From Nageia nagi (Eukaryota; Pinophyta), in assembly GCA_050084985.1 (NCBI GenBank), contig JBITNC010000001.1, positions 136,028,001 through 136,092,000 on the forward strand: 64,000 nucleotides of DNA, given 5' to 3'. The position numbers and the translations under genes are program-made. The notes below the pieces were generated by a model, which worked only from the letters and a program-made list of their open reading frames with translations, did no database searches and was not told where the DNA came from. This document shows positions 13,110 through 25,299 of this stretch, piece by piece; within the stretch, counting starts at the first letter, position 1; every line of letters starts with the position of its first letter.

Positions 13110-14631
13110 AAATATTTTCTATTTTTGTTTGAGAATTGTGATGAACTCTTTTCTTTCATTTTTAGTATGGTATTTCCCTAATTGAATGATTTTAGGGTTG
13201 TTAGGATCATCACTTAAGTCAACATTAATGATTTATTCAATTAACATGTGAGATCCTTCTTCCAATTAGAATATAATTATTATTATTTACATTATATTCT
13301 TCATCCTCACCTTCATATTAGTCTTCTAAGGTAGTATTGATATTCAATTTTGAAGTTCATAAGATTGCATCTATATCTTTGAAGTCTTAGATTGTAGTTT
13401 GTTTAGGAATCGATATAAAATATGCAATTTCTTCATCTACCAGAAAGTACAAAGAAGATCTTCTTGAAGTTTCTAAGCCTATTATCTCAAACTCATCATT
13501 TCCAAACCAATAACAGTCTATTTTATGTGTGAAATTATCAAATATTTCTATGATTTCTACCATATTAATCAAAATATAAAAAAATAATCCTCTTAAGGAT
13601 AACATTTTAGATTTTGTATCATCTTTATTTATCATCCATTTAGGCATTTCAAAAGAATTTTCAAATGTTTTGGATTCTAGTTCTAGTTCAATTATCTTAC
13701 AACAAGATACTCCTTGATTTTTGTTCTTAAAACCTAATCATATCTTATAATTGAATAATTAATAATTAATATCAATGGTGTACCTAGGTCTTTGTTCATA
13801 TCATCCTAAATTATATCCTTTCCATTTACATCTATCAAAGTATCTTTTGAAAAATGATCTTACATCTGGTGTTAGGTATTCTAATGAATCATAGAAGATA
13901 CCTTCATTGGATTGAGGTAAAGGGAGGATAGGTGTCTCTATTGGACCATGATATAAAAAAAGTGTTTGATTAGGTAACTACCCCAATGGTATTAATTACC
14001 CTACCACACTAGGATATTTTTTAGGTCTTCCTATTTCTTGAGTTGTGGGAATATTAAAAATGACATCATCAAAGGAAAACTCCCCTATTCCATAATCTAT
14101 TAATATTATAGTCATAAGATAGATATTAGATAGTTCTTATTTTATTATACTATCATTATCTGATGCATTCATGGGATAAGAGAATTTTGATGATGAGACT
14201 TTGCTTACTTCATATAACCTTCATGCTCTTTCTTCCCATGTTTGCTTTTCTAAGAGTGTCGATTCTATTTTTTGGTAATGGATCATTTTTAATCTCTTAT
14301 GTATGAGGAATTTCAAGATCAATGGGATCTTTTCATTTTAATAAACTTGGAGAAGAATCTTTTTTGTCAATTTCTACTATTGACACCTTTTTTGGAGTTA
14401 TAGGCAATGTAAAATAATGAGTAGAAGGTAAAGTTGTTTCTCCTAAAAGATGTGTGTAATTGCAATGAGAGTATGGATTTTCATCTCTATCTACATATAT
14501 ACCACCCCATCATGAATATATTTTAGATAGTTATGATATGTTGATGGGATGCATTGCATGTCTCTAATCCAAGGTCTCCCTAAGAGTAGGTTGTATTGCA
14601 CTATATCTCCTTCCATAACTTGCAACAATAT
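13110..14631 (-). other. Element B protease-RT spacer
   Basis: About 1.5 kb with coding-like but broken minus-strand sequence, including an open 86-residue piece (13647-13387) rich in Asp, Glu and Ile. Tat elements have a variable linker here. I recognise no domain. Confidence 0.45.
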
Positions 14632-15063
14632 TTATACTATTTTAGATCCCATAGTAATAGTCAATGAGATGGATCCCATTGTTGAACATAAAGCATCATT
14701 GAAAGATCTAAATTGTAAAGAATGCACATATATATGGGAGAATGGGAGATTTAAGTTTTTATAGTTAGTTGTAGAAATTATATTTATTACAAAACATTCA
14801 TCTAATAATATCCTTATAAAAGCCCTTCCATCTATCTTGGCTATAATATGTAATGGAGGAACTTGACCTTGTAAATTATTTAATGGCCTAAATTCATAAT
14901 CATAGAAGGAAATAGTGGGCTTTTGGCTTGTTTTAATACTTTCCACAAAAGACACAAAGCTTTTAGTGTCATTAATGTCCAGGTTGATTGTTTGCAATAA
15001 TTGGTTCATAGCTTCCCTATGGTCTTTGGATTGTTGTAGTAACTTAAACAAATAAATCTTCAC
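14632..15063 (-). pseudogene. pol: Element B aspartic protease
   Basis: A 143-residue open segment with PPLHIIAKIDGRAFIRILLD and INIISTTNYKNL. This is the retropepsin-like fold of gypsy elements, and ILLDECFVINIIS occupies the Asp-Thr-Gly active-site position (Asp retained, the next two residues changed to Glu-Cys). Downstream LQFRSFNDALCSTMGSISL matches the C-terminal half of such proteases. It lies between gag and the RT spacer, as expected. Confidence 0.75.
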
Positions 15064-15299
15064 TTATGAATTTATCAATTGATGTTGTAAAGATCCTTTT
15101 ACAAAAACCTTAGTAGGTTGGGGTCTAGGTATATTTAGTTGTACAATATTGTTATTTTTTTATTGTTAGGAATGTTAGCTTATCTTCCTTACACCCTTTG
15201 GGCTATTGTGGTTATATTTACCATGGCAACAAAAGAAGAGGCATCCTAAAGCTCTTTATGTGTTACTTGAATTTTGTGCAAATGTGATGCTATGATATT

Positions 15300-17642
15300 G
15301 GCTTGGTGTTAAGGAAGTGGATCGTAATATATTTCTAGATTTTGATTAGGAATAGTCAATGGGTTATCTACCTATAATATTCTTTGATGAATCAAATCTT
15401 GAACCTTATGGTGTAACGTTCTACATTTACCTATAGTTTGACCTTTTTGATGATGGTAATGATAATAATCATTCTGATTGTTCCATTTACTATATATTGC
15501 ATTAGATATTTTAGGTCATATTTTAGGCAATGTAATCATTGGATGATCCATTAATTTTTTCAAAATATCATAAAGTGATTTAGTCAAAGGAGTAAACTTT
15601 CTAGGTAATAACCTAAAGTTTCTTCCCTCATTTTTAAAAATGGGTATGCTTTGCAAAGGGATTGGTTTTGCATATTTAAGATAAGAAATTTTATTAGTAG
15701 GAATTGATTTTGCTAGTTATTCTACCTGATTCTTATTTCTAACATAAGGTTATTTCATTTTACCCTTTAGTTCTCCATACTAGATTTTAACCTTTTCAAT
15801 TACAATAGCTTCAGAGATCGCTTTCTAAAATTTCTTATATTGTTGAATCAATAAGGTACTAGCAATAGGTCGTAGGCAAATTTGGCTAAACATTTTTACT
15901 AGTTCTTCTTATGGTAGAGTATAAGCTTATCAAAATCACCCTCCATCTTGAGATAAATCCTATAACTGTCTCATTTGAGAATTGTTGTAATCATGTGAGA
16001 TAAATTATAGAGGTTTTATCTTTAATGTTTATTCTAAAATGTTCTAAGAATAAGTTACCCAATTGCACATATGATGTGATGTTATGTTTAGTTAAGTTAT
16101 TGTACCATTCCATTTCTTATCCAACAAGTATCATAGGAAAGATACACAACATCAAAGCATCATCATTAGAAATTATGTAACTTGAATACTTGAAGCATAT
16201 TAGATGTTCTTTAGGATCCTCCTTTCTTTTAAAAGATTAGATTTTTGAAATTTTAAATTTGAAAGGGATATCCATCTTAGGGACACTTGGGTGTATGGGA
16301 TCATTACAAATTATTTTGTAAGAGACCTTATGTTCATTTTTTTGGCATAAAATTCTTTCAATCTCTATTAATCTTTCATCAAAGTCATTACTTGGTTGTG
16401 TAGGAAAGATAGGATGTTTACTATCCCTATTACCTTCTTTTTATTTATTTGTTAAAAATAATTGGTAACTTCTTTTGGAAGTTGTTTGATCACCATAATA
16501 ATTTTTATTATATGGTGTAGAAAGTAAAAGAAGTTGATGTGGAGGCAACTATTGTTTCCTCTATTGATATAAAGGTGTAGGAGCATGATATTTTTGAACC
16601 TCATATCTAAGTTAGGTAAAGAGGGTCATGAAGGTTGTTGTTTCCCATGTGGTGGCTCTATTATTCTAGGTAAGCAAAGGTTTTGATCTTCATGGGTCTA
16701 TGAACTTTAGAAGATAAGGATCATGCTTTGGATGGAAACATCCTATCATCTACTACTTTTTGATTATATATATTTTGAATTTGAGCTTGAACCTATTGCC
16801 CTATTATTATTTTACTTTGATATGCATGAAACACATGTTATGTTTGTAAACATGGGTTTTTCCCCAATCCTTTAGGTTCATTTTGTTTCTATATATCTAG
16901 ATTCTATAGAATGATTTGTTGGTTAGTCTAAAGTTGTTCATGATTCTGAATTGGTCTAGACACATATAATGGTATCTTATCTACTTTATACTTGAAGGAT
17001 CAAGATTACTTTGTTTAGGAATTCTATGACTCATCCTAGGGGTTGTATGGGTAGTACTAGGGTTTATGTAACTAGTGATAGAAGAAGAATAATGAATCCT
17101 AAGAGTAGGTGTATTCATTTTTAGAATATGATAAACATCATTATACACCCTAGCATGACTCCTTAATTCAAATACTAAAGTGGATGTATGTATAGAAATT
17201 TTATCATCAAACTCTTCCATCCTTCTAGAGATGGTTGAATGGGTGTAATCATCTCTTCTTATAAAAGATTGAACAAGACATCCATTTGGTAAGTAACATA
17301 TAACACAATCATATTTAGGTTTAAAAGGACCTTTGTGTTGTATGGTATAAGCCAAATGCATTTGTTATGGGGTAACAGTCCTTAGAATGATTTCTTCTTC
17401 ATTACCTATTGGTCTATCTTCTGCTAGATAATTTAAATCTAATATAAGGCTATGAGCATGAGAATAACAAGGAATCCTTAAATATGTTAAATTCTTTTTT
17501 ACTTCATTTAAGGTATAATCTATTTCTCAAGGATTTCCTCTCTACTAGATCATGGAGACCTATAACTAGGTTGTCCTTCTTGGTAGGTTTCATTTGAGGG
17601 CTCTTGTTGTTGACAAGCCATTTGAGAATAAGTGTTGGCCAT
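15300..17642 (-). pseudogene. gag: Element B gag
   Basis: The start ATG at 17642 opens with MANTYSQMACQQQEPSNET. The 17361-16981 segment is an open 126-residue N-terminal part. The retrotransposon gag core at about 16280-15990 reads EHLICFKYSS, DALMLCIFPM, EWYNNLTKHN and LGNLFLEHFRINIKDKTSI, typical of the gypsy capsid domain. At about 15480-15410 a C-terminal YHYHHQKGQTIGKC followed by LHHKVQDLI corresponds to the CX2H...H...C knuckle seen in Tat gags; here the first Cys is Tyr and Gly-His is Gly-Gln. Stops and frameshifts are frequent. Gag would package the element RNA. Confidence 0.8.
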
Positions 17643-18479
17643 TATCTTTTATTTTTTGGGACTTTTTATTTTTCATTTTTGTTTTATTTTTTTCCTAAAC
17701 AAGAAATAAAAGAAAACACACATCATTCATAGCAATTATGTTTTTATTTCTAATTTATATTATTAAGAAAACAAGTAGATGCATAATAACCTATTTATAA
17801 CTTACCTTTTCAATGTGATTATCTTATATAATTTTGTTGATAAATTGAATTAATATTTATTAATGAGAGATGTGAATTGTTCATTTAATTCTTGTTAATT
17901 TTCTTAGATTATTTTTTCTAGTTAGGTGTTTAAACAATGGTAGGCTATAATCCTATTGGTAATTTATGGTGAAGTATCATATTGGTATTTAATGTGGGTA
18001 CCCTTAGTACAATGGGGCATAAGGAATGCTGCTAAAGACTATCTTAATAGTGAAATCCAAGCATAGCCTCCTTATTTATAGTTCCCCAGTGGGAAGTGAT
18101 GACTTCTAACCTATGGACCCAATATTCATCTCTGGTTTTGGCTCTACAGCTTATGGTGTGGTTGGTGGGTACATAAGAAGTATAAGAATCAATGGCTGGT
18201 CATCACCTCTAACTCATTGATGTTTATTTTATAAGGTATCATGAATATGCATTTAACAAATAAAAGAACTCATGATAACTATAACCCAGCCAAACATACA
18301 TTTAATTTGATTATGTTTTATTTAATGTGAAAAAGTAATATTTTAATTAAATGAATCTTAATCTAACCCACGGGATTCATTACCCTTTTACTTTAAATCT
18401 TTACCTCAAGCTTAATGAAATTCATTTACTCCTTTCGAGTGCAAATATGTTTATGTGAAGTTCATTACAACTTCTTACT

Positions 18480-18750
18480 AGTCACATCTACCTTTGACCT
18501 CCTTTCAAAAAGGTAAAGTGAGACATGTAAGAAGCCATTAAGTGAGTGTAAATTACCTTAAATGAGATTCTTTAACTCGTATTCAAGTCAAAATCCTTTA
18601 ACCTCCTTTTGGAGTGGTAAGAAAGATAGGAAGAGTATTACTGTGAAATAAGTTTCCATTAGATGATATTCTTTAACTCCTATTTGAGTCATAATCCTTC
18701 GACCTCCTTTTAGAGTGGTAAGGTGGACAAGAAGAGTATTAATGTGAAGG
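18480..18750. repeat. 101-106-bp tandem repeat in the B leader
   Basis: Two clear copies and one partial copy. gattctttaactc at 18564 recurs as gatattctttaactc at 18665; the cctccttt...gtggtaag block recurs at about 18492, 18598 and 18700. Confidence 0.65.
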
Positions 18751-19229
18751 TAAATACCCACTCAATCAATAAATCAATTTAATATGTTATAATCTACCTT
18801 AACCTTACTAAATTAACCTTATATTCATTCCATTATTAATGAAAGTTGATTCCTCCTTCCGATTGCGAAAGTAATTTAATTAGAGTTCATTACCAATCTT
18901 AGTGAGATAAGTGAGGAAAAAAATGGTTCATTTACTCTTTTTCTATTGCACCCATTCTGATCACCTAAGACCATCCTTCAATGCAAAGGGAGATCATAAG
19001 TGGGTGTAATGGAAAATTTTAGGTGAGTTTGTTAGTATGCACCTTACCCAAAGAAAAAAGGAGATAAATGAAATTCATGTAATTCATAAGAAATAAAGTA
19101 AAATAATGCATATTACCTAAACATTCATCTACCCTTCATATATATGTTTCGAGCACATAAATCTATTTTAGTGCCTAAGTTACCCTTTTAGAATTGATGA
19201 AATTTGAAATGTATACCCTTTGTTTTCAA

Positions 19230-19357
19230 TCACTGGCATTTCACATTTTAATTTCAAATTGCTAGCATTTCACTTAAGTCACTAGCATTTGATTCTAGGT
19301 CACTTGCATCTAATTTTGGATCATTGGTGTCTAATTCTAGATCATCAGCATTTACAC
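19230..19357. repeat. 21-bp tandem repeat in the B leader
   Basis: About six diverged copies of tcactagcatttgattctag-type units; clean 21-base steps run through tcactagc, tcacttgc, tcattggt and tcatcagc. Similar short words (gctagcatcc, cactagcatttt) recur in both B LTRs near 2290-2370 and 20230-20310. Confidence 0.7.
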
Positions 19358-19495
19358 AACATAGATATCAAACAAAAAATATAGAAAACAATACAAAATT
19401 AGTAATAATACTACAAGACACAAGATACAAAAATGAACACTAAAACATAGAAAACACACCTTACACCTAATTTTTGATGTAGTTTGTGTGTGAGA

Positions 19496-19511
19496 GGTCC
19501 TTGTAGCACCA
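19496..19511 (-). other. Element B primer-binding site
   Basis: The minus strand reads TGGTGCTACAAGGACC, starting with the TGG that pairs to the tRNA CCA end, 3 nt inside the LTR. I cannot name the tRNA from sequence alone. Confidence 0.6.
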
Positions 19512-19514
19512 AAA

Positions 19515-20403
19515 TATTTACCCAAAAAACTAATTCTACAAACACACAAAATAATATATGTTACAACTAACAAATTTATTTATTGCTTTTTGGTATAAAC
19601 CTAAATAATCAATTTATAATGATAAATCTCATGTCATTTTGTGATGTATAATAGTGCCTTGTATAGAAAGGTATTTTTTATTATAGTGAAGGGAGATGTA
19701 GGCTCTATTGGGCCTCCTATGAATGATTGTCTCAATTTCTACAATCCTTTAATAGTATCCCCAAAACTTGGAAGAAAATGTTGATGATGTTCATTGATTG
19801 CTCAATAGTTCTTTGGTTTTCTTCTAGTCAAACCAACTACCATGCAATTGCAAATCCTACACACATGAAAATAAGAAATATATCAAATGTACTTGCTCAC
19901 ATAATTAAACATGTTTAAAATAAACATAATTCTAGCATGAAAGCATAGAGAAAACATAATGCAATTACTCACTACAAGTTTGAATGTATTCTAGCATAGT
20001 ATCATTGCATAAAAATTGGATCCCTCTCTCCTTAGAAGAAAGTTTAATTTATATAATTTTGGGGTGGCCAAAGTTACCATTTTTGAGGCAAGGTCTAGAC
20101 AAAATTGCTCATTTAGCCTTATCATAGGGTTTATCCATGTGGAGAGGGCATAGGATCAAGGATGAGTCATCCAAGATCCACTGGTTTATTTCCTTAGGTG
20201 CCCATATTTTTCTATTTTTTCTTTGATTTGGCTAACATCAAAGTTGCCAGCATCCAAGTTCAGATGCCAGTGATTCTATGAATCACCAATATTCAGGTGT
20301 CAAACATCAGCATTTTGATGACTATAGTAAAATTTTTAATTTACTTTTAATTTTTCATTCTTCTTTTATTTATCAAAATAAGAGTCATTTTTGGGTGTCT
20401 ACA
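19515..20403 (-). repeat. Element B 5' LTR
   Basis: Begins at tatttaccc, 3 nt after the PBS, and ends at ggtgtctaca, where the A LTR resumes. Aligns with 1570-2447. Confidence 0.88.
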
Positions 20404-20549
20404 TAAGCCTTATTTGCATCACATAAGCTTTGCATGAGGACTTGTCTTTGATATTTTGGCATCATGACAATCATGGACATCTTGACATGGCTTCCTTATG
20501 CATTTTGAAAACTATGATAATACCTAGTTAAGCATATGGCTAACAATCA
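20404..20549 (-). repeat. Element A 3' LTR, second part (beyond element B)
   Basis: Continues the alignment interrupted at 1569: bases 20404-20549 match about 35725-35874, sharing gatattttggcat and catcttgacatggc. It ends in taacaatca next to a C-rich run that is the polypurine tract of the minus-strand element, which fixes the LTR edge. Confidence 0.85.
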
Positions 20550-20560
20550 CCCCCTTTGGC
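20550..20560 (-). other. Element A polypurine tract
   Basis: The plus strand reads cccccctttggc style C/T bases; the minus strand is a purine run GCCAAAGGGGG directly before the 3' LTR start TGATTG. Confidence 0.75.
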
Positions 20561-21114
20561 ATTATTATCAAAATAGTAAGAAATAACATAGTCTTAATAT
20601 GCCAAATATGATCATTATCCCCATTTTTGGTAACAATATCAAAGAAAATCATCAGTAAGACATGACAGTACACTTTTAACCAATAGAGACTCCATGCTTG
20701 AACAAATGATCACTATAGCAACATGTATGACAAGTTTAACAACAATCACCTCGATGATAGAAACAAAATAGAGAGTAGTAGGCATAATAATATTTGACAA
20801 CAACAAGTAATATGGCCAAGTGAAAACACATGATAGCCAAAGATATGAATAATAATAGTCTTGTACATAACATCTAAAAGTCAACATATAAAGTACCAAA
20901 TTTAAAAAACTTGAAACACTTGAATCCCCTTTACTATTTGTAAACTTGATTTGAAAATAATATGAAAAAAAATGATACAACAAAATACTCCCACTTACTG
21001 TAGGTATTGGTTTTTTGAGTAAAATAAGAAAAACAACTACCCATTCAAAATTGGAGAGAAAAAAGATACAAAATAGGAAATGCTCCCCCTTATACTATGC
21101 ACAACACATACTCC
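20561..21114 (-). other. Element A 3' untranslated region
   Basis: About 550 bases between the RNase H stop and the PPT. A 114-residue hydrophobic open frame (20983-20639) is present but has no recognisable motif, and the T-rich base composition makes such frames likely by chance. I call no gene here. Confidence 0.5.
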
Positions 21115-21675
21115 TCAATTCTTTGGAGGAGTGAAAAATCCAATCTTGGTCCATAGGTACTCAAAAGTGAACTTTGGTAATGGCTTCATGAAGATGTTAG
21201 CCACTTTCTTTGAGGTAGGCACAAACTCCAAATTGACTTCTCCTTTAGCAACTTTATCCTTCAAGAAATGATACTGGATGATAATGTGCTTTGTATTGGA
21301 ATGCATAATGGGATTTTTGGATAAGTTGAAGGCTGATGTATTATCATAAAATATATGAATAGGATCAATATAGATAATGCCTAGATCTTTCAAAAGTTAT
21401 TTCATCCATAACACTTATGTGCAACATGATACAGCTATAATAAACTTTGCCTCAGCTATTGAAAGTCATATTGAGTCATGTTTCTTACTATTCCAAGAGA
21501 CTAGATTTTGGCCAAGATAAAATGCTCCACTACTAATGATTTTTCTATCATATACATATCTAGCCCAATCAGCATCTAAGTAAGTAAACAATATGAATTC
21601 CATACCTTTGAGGTACCATAAGCCAAATTCTATGGTTCCTTTCAAATATCTAAAGATCCTCTCCATATCTTGCAC
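21115..21675 (-). pseudogene. pol: Element A RNase H
   Basis: Two open pieces. The first (21675-21466) has RIFRYLKGT and YLDADWARYVYDRK, the copia connection and first catalytic Asp. The second (21393-21115) has FYDNTSAFNLSKNPIMHSNTK, HIIIQYHFLKDKV and LEFVPTSKKVANIFMKPLPK, the C-terminal hallmark of copia RNase H. A gap and frameshift between them remove the Ser-Thr-Ala-Glu-Ala-Glu segment from clean reading. It would digest RNA of the hybrid. Confidence 0.9.
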
Positions 21676-21689
21676 ATGTACCTCCTTTG

Positions 21690-22660
21690 GATCAGCTTGG
21701 AATCAAAAAATCATGCAAACAACTTGTAATATATTTAGTTTATAATATCCAAGTAAAGCAGGTTACTAATCATGTATCTATACATGGTGTGATCAACACT
21801 AAGGGAAGTATCCATTTTGATCAATTTGTAGTTGGTTTTCATGGGAATGCTCAAAGGCTTATTGTACTCCATATTAAATTTCTTTAGCATATCTTTAACA
21901 TACTTATCTTGTGAGATAAAAATTCCCTTTTCTTATTGATTTACTTGTAGGCCAAGGAAATAAGAGAGCTTACTTATCATAAACATTTCAAACTCCTTCA
22001 TTTTTCTTACAAATCATTGCATAAGTCATTCTTGCTACTACCAAAAATGATATCATTAATATAAATAACAATCATAATCAGGTGTTTAGTTTCATGTTTC
22101 ACATACAAATTGCTACCCACTATTCCTTGTTTAAACCCTTATTCCAAGAATTACTTGTACAATCTAACATACCAAGCTCTAGGACCTTATTTCATACCAT
22201 ATAAGGCTTTCTTCAATTTGCATACAACATTGGAAAACTTTCCCAATTGGAATCCATCTGGTTGTTCTATGTAGACCTCTTCTTCTAAGACACCAATTAG
22301 AAATATAGCCTTGACATTTAATTGAAAGATTTTAAAATTTTTGTATGTATCTAAGGCTAAAAATATTCTAATGGTTTCAAGTCTTGCTATCAAAGCAAAA
22401 GTCTCATCAAAATTAATACCTTCTATCTGAGCATAACCTTTACATACCAATCTTTTCTTGTTCCCAATAACTTTTCCTTCTTTATTCAACTTATTCTTGA
22501 AGATCCATTTTGTGCTAATGGTATTCTTGCTTGTAGGCCAAGGTACAAGCTCCCATACTTCACTCTTCTTAATATGATTTAGTTCCTCTTCCATGGCTTT
22601 TACCCAATGCTCATCTTTGTAAGACTCTACCACATATTTGGGATCGATGTGAGATACCAA
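21690..22660 (-). pseudogene. pol: Element A reverse transcriptase
   Basis: The N-terminal 157-residue stretch (22660-22187) is open and carries WVKAMEEELNHIKKSEVWEL, TKWIFKNK, RLVCKGYAQ, and the finger/palm region ending in LKKALYGMK. After frame breaks the palm continues to about 22050, where the active-site box reads YINDIIFG: the first Asp of Y-x-D-D is Asn. It would copy genomic RNA to cDNA. The part upstream of 22843 is separated from the integrase by element C. Confidence 0.9.
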
Positions 22661-22843
22661 GGAGTATTTTATGTGCTCTTTAGTTGGTGTATTCCTTCTT
22701 TTAGTTTGGAAACCAATTCTAATATCCCCTATGATTTTATCTTTTGGATGGTTCTCTTTGATAGATCAGATGTATTTTGATTGGTTGGAGTTGTTGGAGT
22801 GTCCAATTGTGGTTATTTTTCTTCTACTTCTTCATGTTCATAG

Positions 22844-22848
22844 TCTTC
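22844..22848. repeat. Element C target-site duplication, left copy
   Basis: tcttc, identical to 29817-29821; 5 bp as expected for LTR elements. Confidence 0.9.
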
Positions 22849-24127
22849 TGATCCAAAATCTATATTCTCTCAGTATTCAATATCAACATGTTTAGTGTGT
22901 TTCATTCCTTATCATATTTTTGTGCTTCTTCTAAATCAATAATCTAACTCCATTTGTGAGAGTTATGATGTTTTAAAGTATGGGTGTATTTTTTAAAAAT
23001 TAAAACAAAAAAGGAAAATAAAATAATTAAATAGTTAAAAACCTAGAAAAATGGTAGCAAGTTTAGTAGGTAGCTAGAGGAACTACCAAGTTAGCATGGT
23101 GGGGCCTTAAGCCCATTGATTTGGAGTCTGTGGAGTTGAACCTTGAGGATAGCAAGGAGGAAATTTAGTTTGGAGTTAGAGGGGGGGCCACCAATTTGGA
23201 AAGGGGGGAGTCTTCATTGAGTAGGAGGAGAATCAACAACCTATGGGAGCTACCATGGTAAGAAAGGGATGAGTGCGAGCCACCTTGAGTAGGTGTATAG
23301 CCTAATCTCATGTATAGCCTAATCTCATAAAAAAATTTTACTATCTCAACCATGGCACCACCAACTACCTCAAACCTCATGCATCAGCTAGTCACCTTAT
23401 CTTCATTACTGATCACCCAACTTTACCACATACATCTTTCCAAAGTTACCATTCAACATCATAATGACTACCTAACATGCTGCCAAGTGGCATCTATTTA
23501 TTTGATCCACCCAAGTATTTGATTTTTATATGTAATTTGATTTTTCAAAGGTTCAATTGTATTTTTAATTATTTTTTGGGCCTAAAATTGGGCTATGGTT
23601 ATTTTTCAAACCTATACAAATTAGAGAGCATTATTTTTTTATTCAAAAGCTTATATTTAGAGCTCAAATCTAAACTATGGATAGATGATCCAAATGGGTA
23701 TCTATAAATAGGGATTTTTTAGTTCTTCCTAGTTGTAAAACTCCAATATTGAGCCCAAATTTTGTTATAAAAAGGGACAATTTGGATGTGTTCAGGGGGA
23801 AGAATTTTGGAGAGTTGAGTTTAGTTTTTTTTTAGTATATAGATCTATGTCTTATATGTGAATGTGAGAAGAGTTGCTAGAGGAATTTGGACATCTTTGT
23901 ATGTAAATTCCACCCACTAATTGAAGAGAGATTTTATGCTACATGTAGCCCACACTAGGTGAACTAGGGTAAATTAGCTTATCTCTGGGTGATTGGAATT
24001 ATTACTCTTCTTTGATTTTGCATTTAATTCTCTAAAACTTCTTCTTGCAAGCACTTAAATTAACTAAGTGTGGAATGATCCTTGAGAAATATTTAAGTGA
24101 ATTTTTAATATTTTAGATTAAGGATCA
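22849..24127 (+). repeat. Element C 5' LTR
   Basis: TGATCCAAAATC...GGATCA. It aligns with 28528-29816 throughout (ctccatttgtgagagttatga, tagcatggtggggcc, gccaagtggcatct, ccacccactaattgaagaga). In a 67-bp sample at the end I count about 10 differences. Confidence 0.95.
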
Positions 24128-24131
24128 TTAT

Positions 24132-24143
24132 AGGTGTCAAAGT
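24132..24143 (+). other. Element C primer-binding site
   Basis: aggtgtcaaagt lies 4 nt after the 5' LTR and matches 8 of 12 bases of the initiator tRNA-Met PBS. Moderate support only. Confidence 0.5.
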
Positions 24144-24254
24144 AGTTGATTATTTGGGATTTAATCTATATTTTTATGAGATTATTGTTGGGTGTTTTGG
24201 AATTATTCTTGCATAAATACTATATCATAAAGCAAGAGAGGATAAGGGGATATT

Positions 24255-25215
24255 ATGGAAGGAGATCTTGAAATTGGTTCTAAGAGTTGGTTGGGGAAGC
24301 AAAGAGAGCTTACAACCATGGCTAATGAAGGTGGAACTAATTTGGAAAAGAAAATTTTTGATCTCTCAACAATGTTTCAAAATATGTCTCTATTATTTCA
24401 ACCTTTTCAAGAGCAACAATATAAGAAAACTGAAGGTAAAATAAGTGAAGGTAACAAGTTAAACAATGAGAGTACAAATAATCTTTTTGGAAGTTCTCCT
24501 TTAAAATTAGAAGTTAAATTTGATTTTCTTACATTTCTTAGTAAAGTAAATGCTAAAATGTTATACCATTGGATAAAACAAATTGAGGTTTGTAGTAGAA
24601 TACAATGTATTGTAAGAGATGAGGATAAAATTCAATTAGCAACTCTTAAAATGAGTGGTAATGCACTTGTTTGGTGGGAAAGTTGTTTACAAAGTGAGAA
24701 TGGATCACTTAAGCTTGTGTTGCTTCTTGGATTAATTTTGTATAATTACTTAGAGATCAATTTTATCCATTGGGCTATCATCAAAAAGTAATCATGGAAT
24801 GACAATGTTTCCATCAAGGCAAAGGACAAAGTGTGCAAGAATATAGTATAGAGTTCTAAGAAAAGAGCTATAATGACAGGTATTTCTCCTGATTCTTAAG
24901 ATACTCTTCTTAAGTATATCGATGGTTTGCATAATTATTTGAAGCATACATTGTTGATGTTTGATCCAATTGAATTGGATAAAGTTTGTGTTCAAGCTAC
25001 ACACTTAGAAGAAAGGGGAAAAATTGTAAAGGATGGAAAAAATATGCTTCTAATAATAATAATTAAGAAAAGAATAAAGGAAATAGGAAAGATAGAAATA
25101 AACTACATCTACTGCACAAAAAGAGAAATCCAAAGATGTATGTACTCATTGTAAGAAAGTTCATTTAGAGGCTAAATGTTAAAAATTGCATCTTGAATTA
25201 TGCCCTAAATCTAAA
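24255..25215 (+). pseudogene. gag: Element C gag
   Basis: The ATG at 24255 begins MEGDLEIGSKSWLGKQRELT. The capsid domain at about residues 75-135 has LTFLSKVNAKMLYHWIKQIE and QLATLKMSGNALVWWES, the Trp-Trp typical of plant gypsy gag. It continues past a stop at 24791 in broken frames (a second open piece starts at 24927). It ends in a zinc knuckle CTHCKKVHLEAKC near 25140-25178, CX2CX3HX4C, one residue short of canonical. The knuckle is followed by KLHLELCPKSKG. Gag would form the particle. Confidence 0.85.
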
Positions 25216-25299
25216 GGCCAAACAAGCAAATACTATTGAAAAATAAGTAGAAGTTGGTTTTGATGTAGATGATAAAATGGAATGTATGGTCTTGCATAA

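Larger units (their letters stand above)
17643..19495 (-). other. Element B 5' leader with internal repeats
   Basis: About 1.85 kb between PBS and gag with no coding signal. It contains a 21-bp tandem array (19230-19357) and diverged 101-106-bp tandem copies (about 18480-18750). Long leaders are known from large Tat/Ogre-type elements. Confidence 0.6.
1570..20403 (-). mobile_element. Element B: 18.8-kb Ty3/gypsy element, Tat-like, nested in the A LTR
   Basis: Flanked by LTRs 1570-2447 and 19515-20403, which align by eye. Minus-strand order: PBS, long leader, gag, protease, RT, RNase H, second RNase H, integrase, an unassigned ORF, then an antisense PMD ORF, PPT and 3' LTR. RT before integrase marks Ty3/gypsy. 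The extra RNase H and large size are established features of the Tat lineage. Probable target duplications are taatc (1565-1569) and taagc (20404-20408), 4 of 5 bases. Confidence 0.88.

Noticed and set aside
20639-20983. 114-residue hydrophobic minus-strand frame after the copia RNase H, considered as an envelope-like gene
   Set aside because: No signal peptide/coiled-coil pattern or family motif; a T-rich 3' UTR produces such frames by chance.
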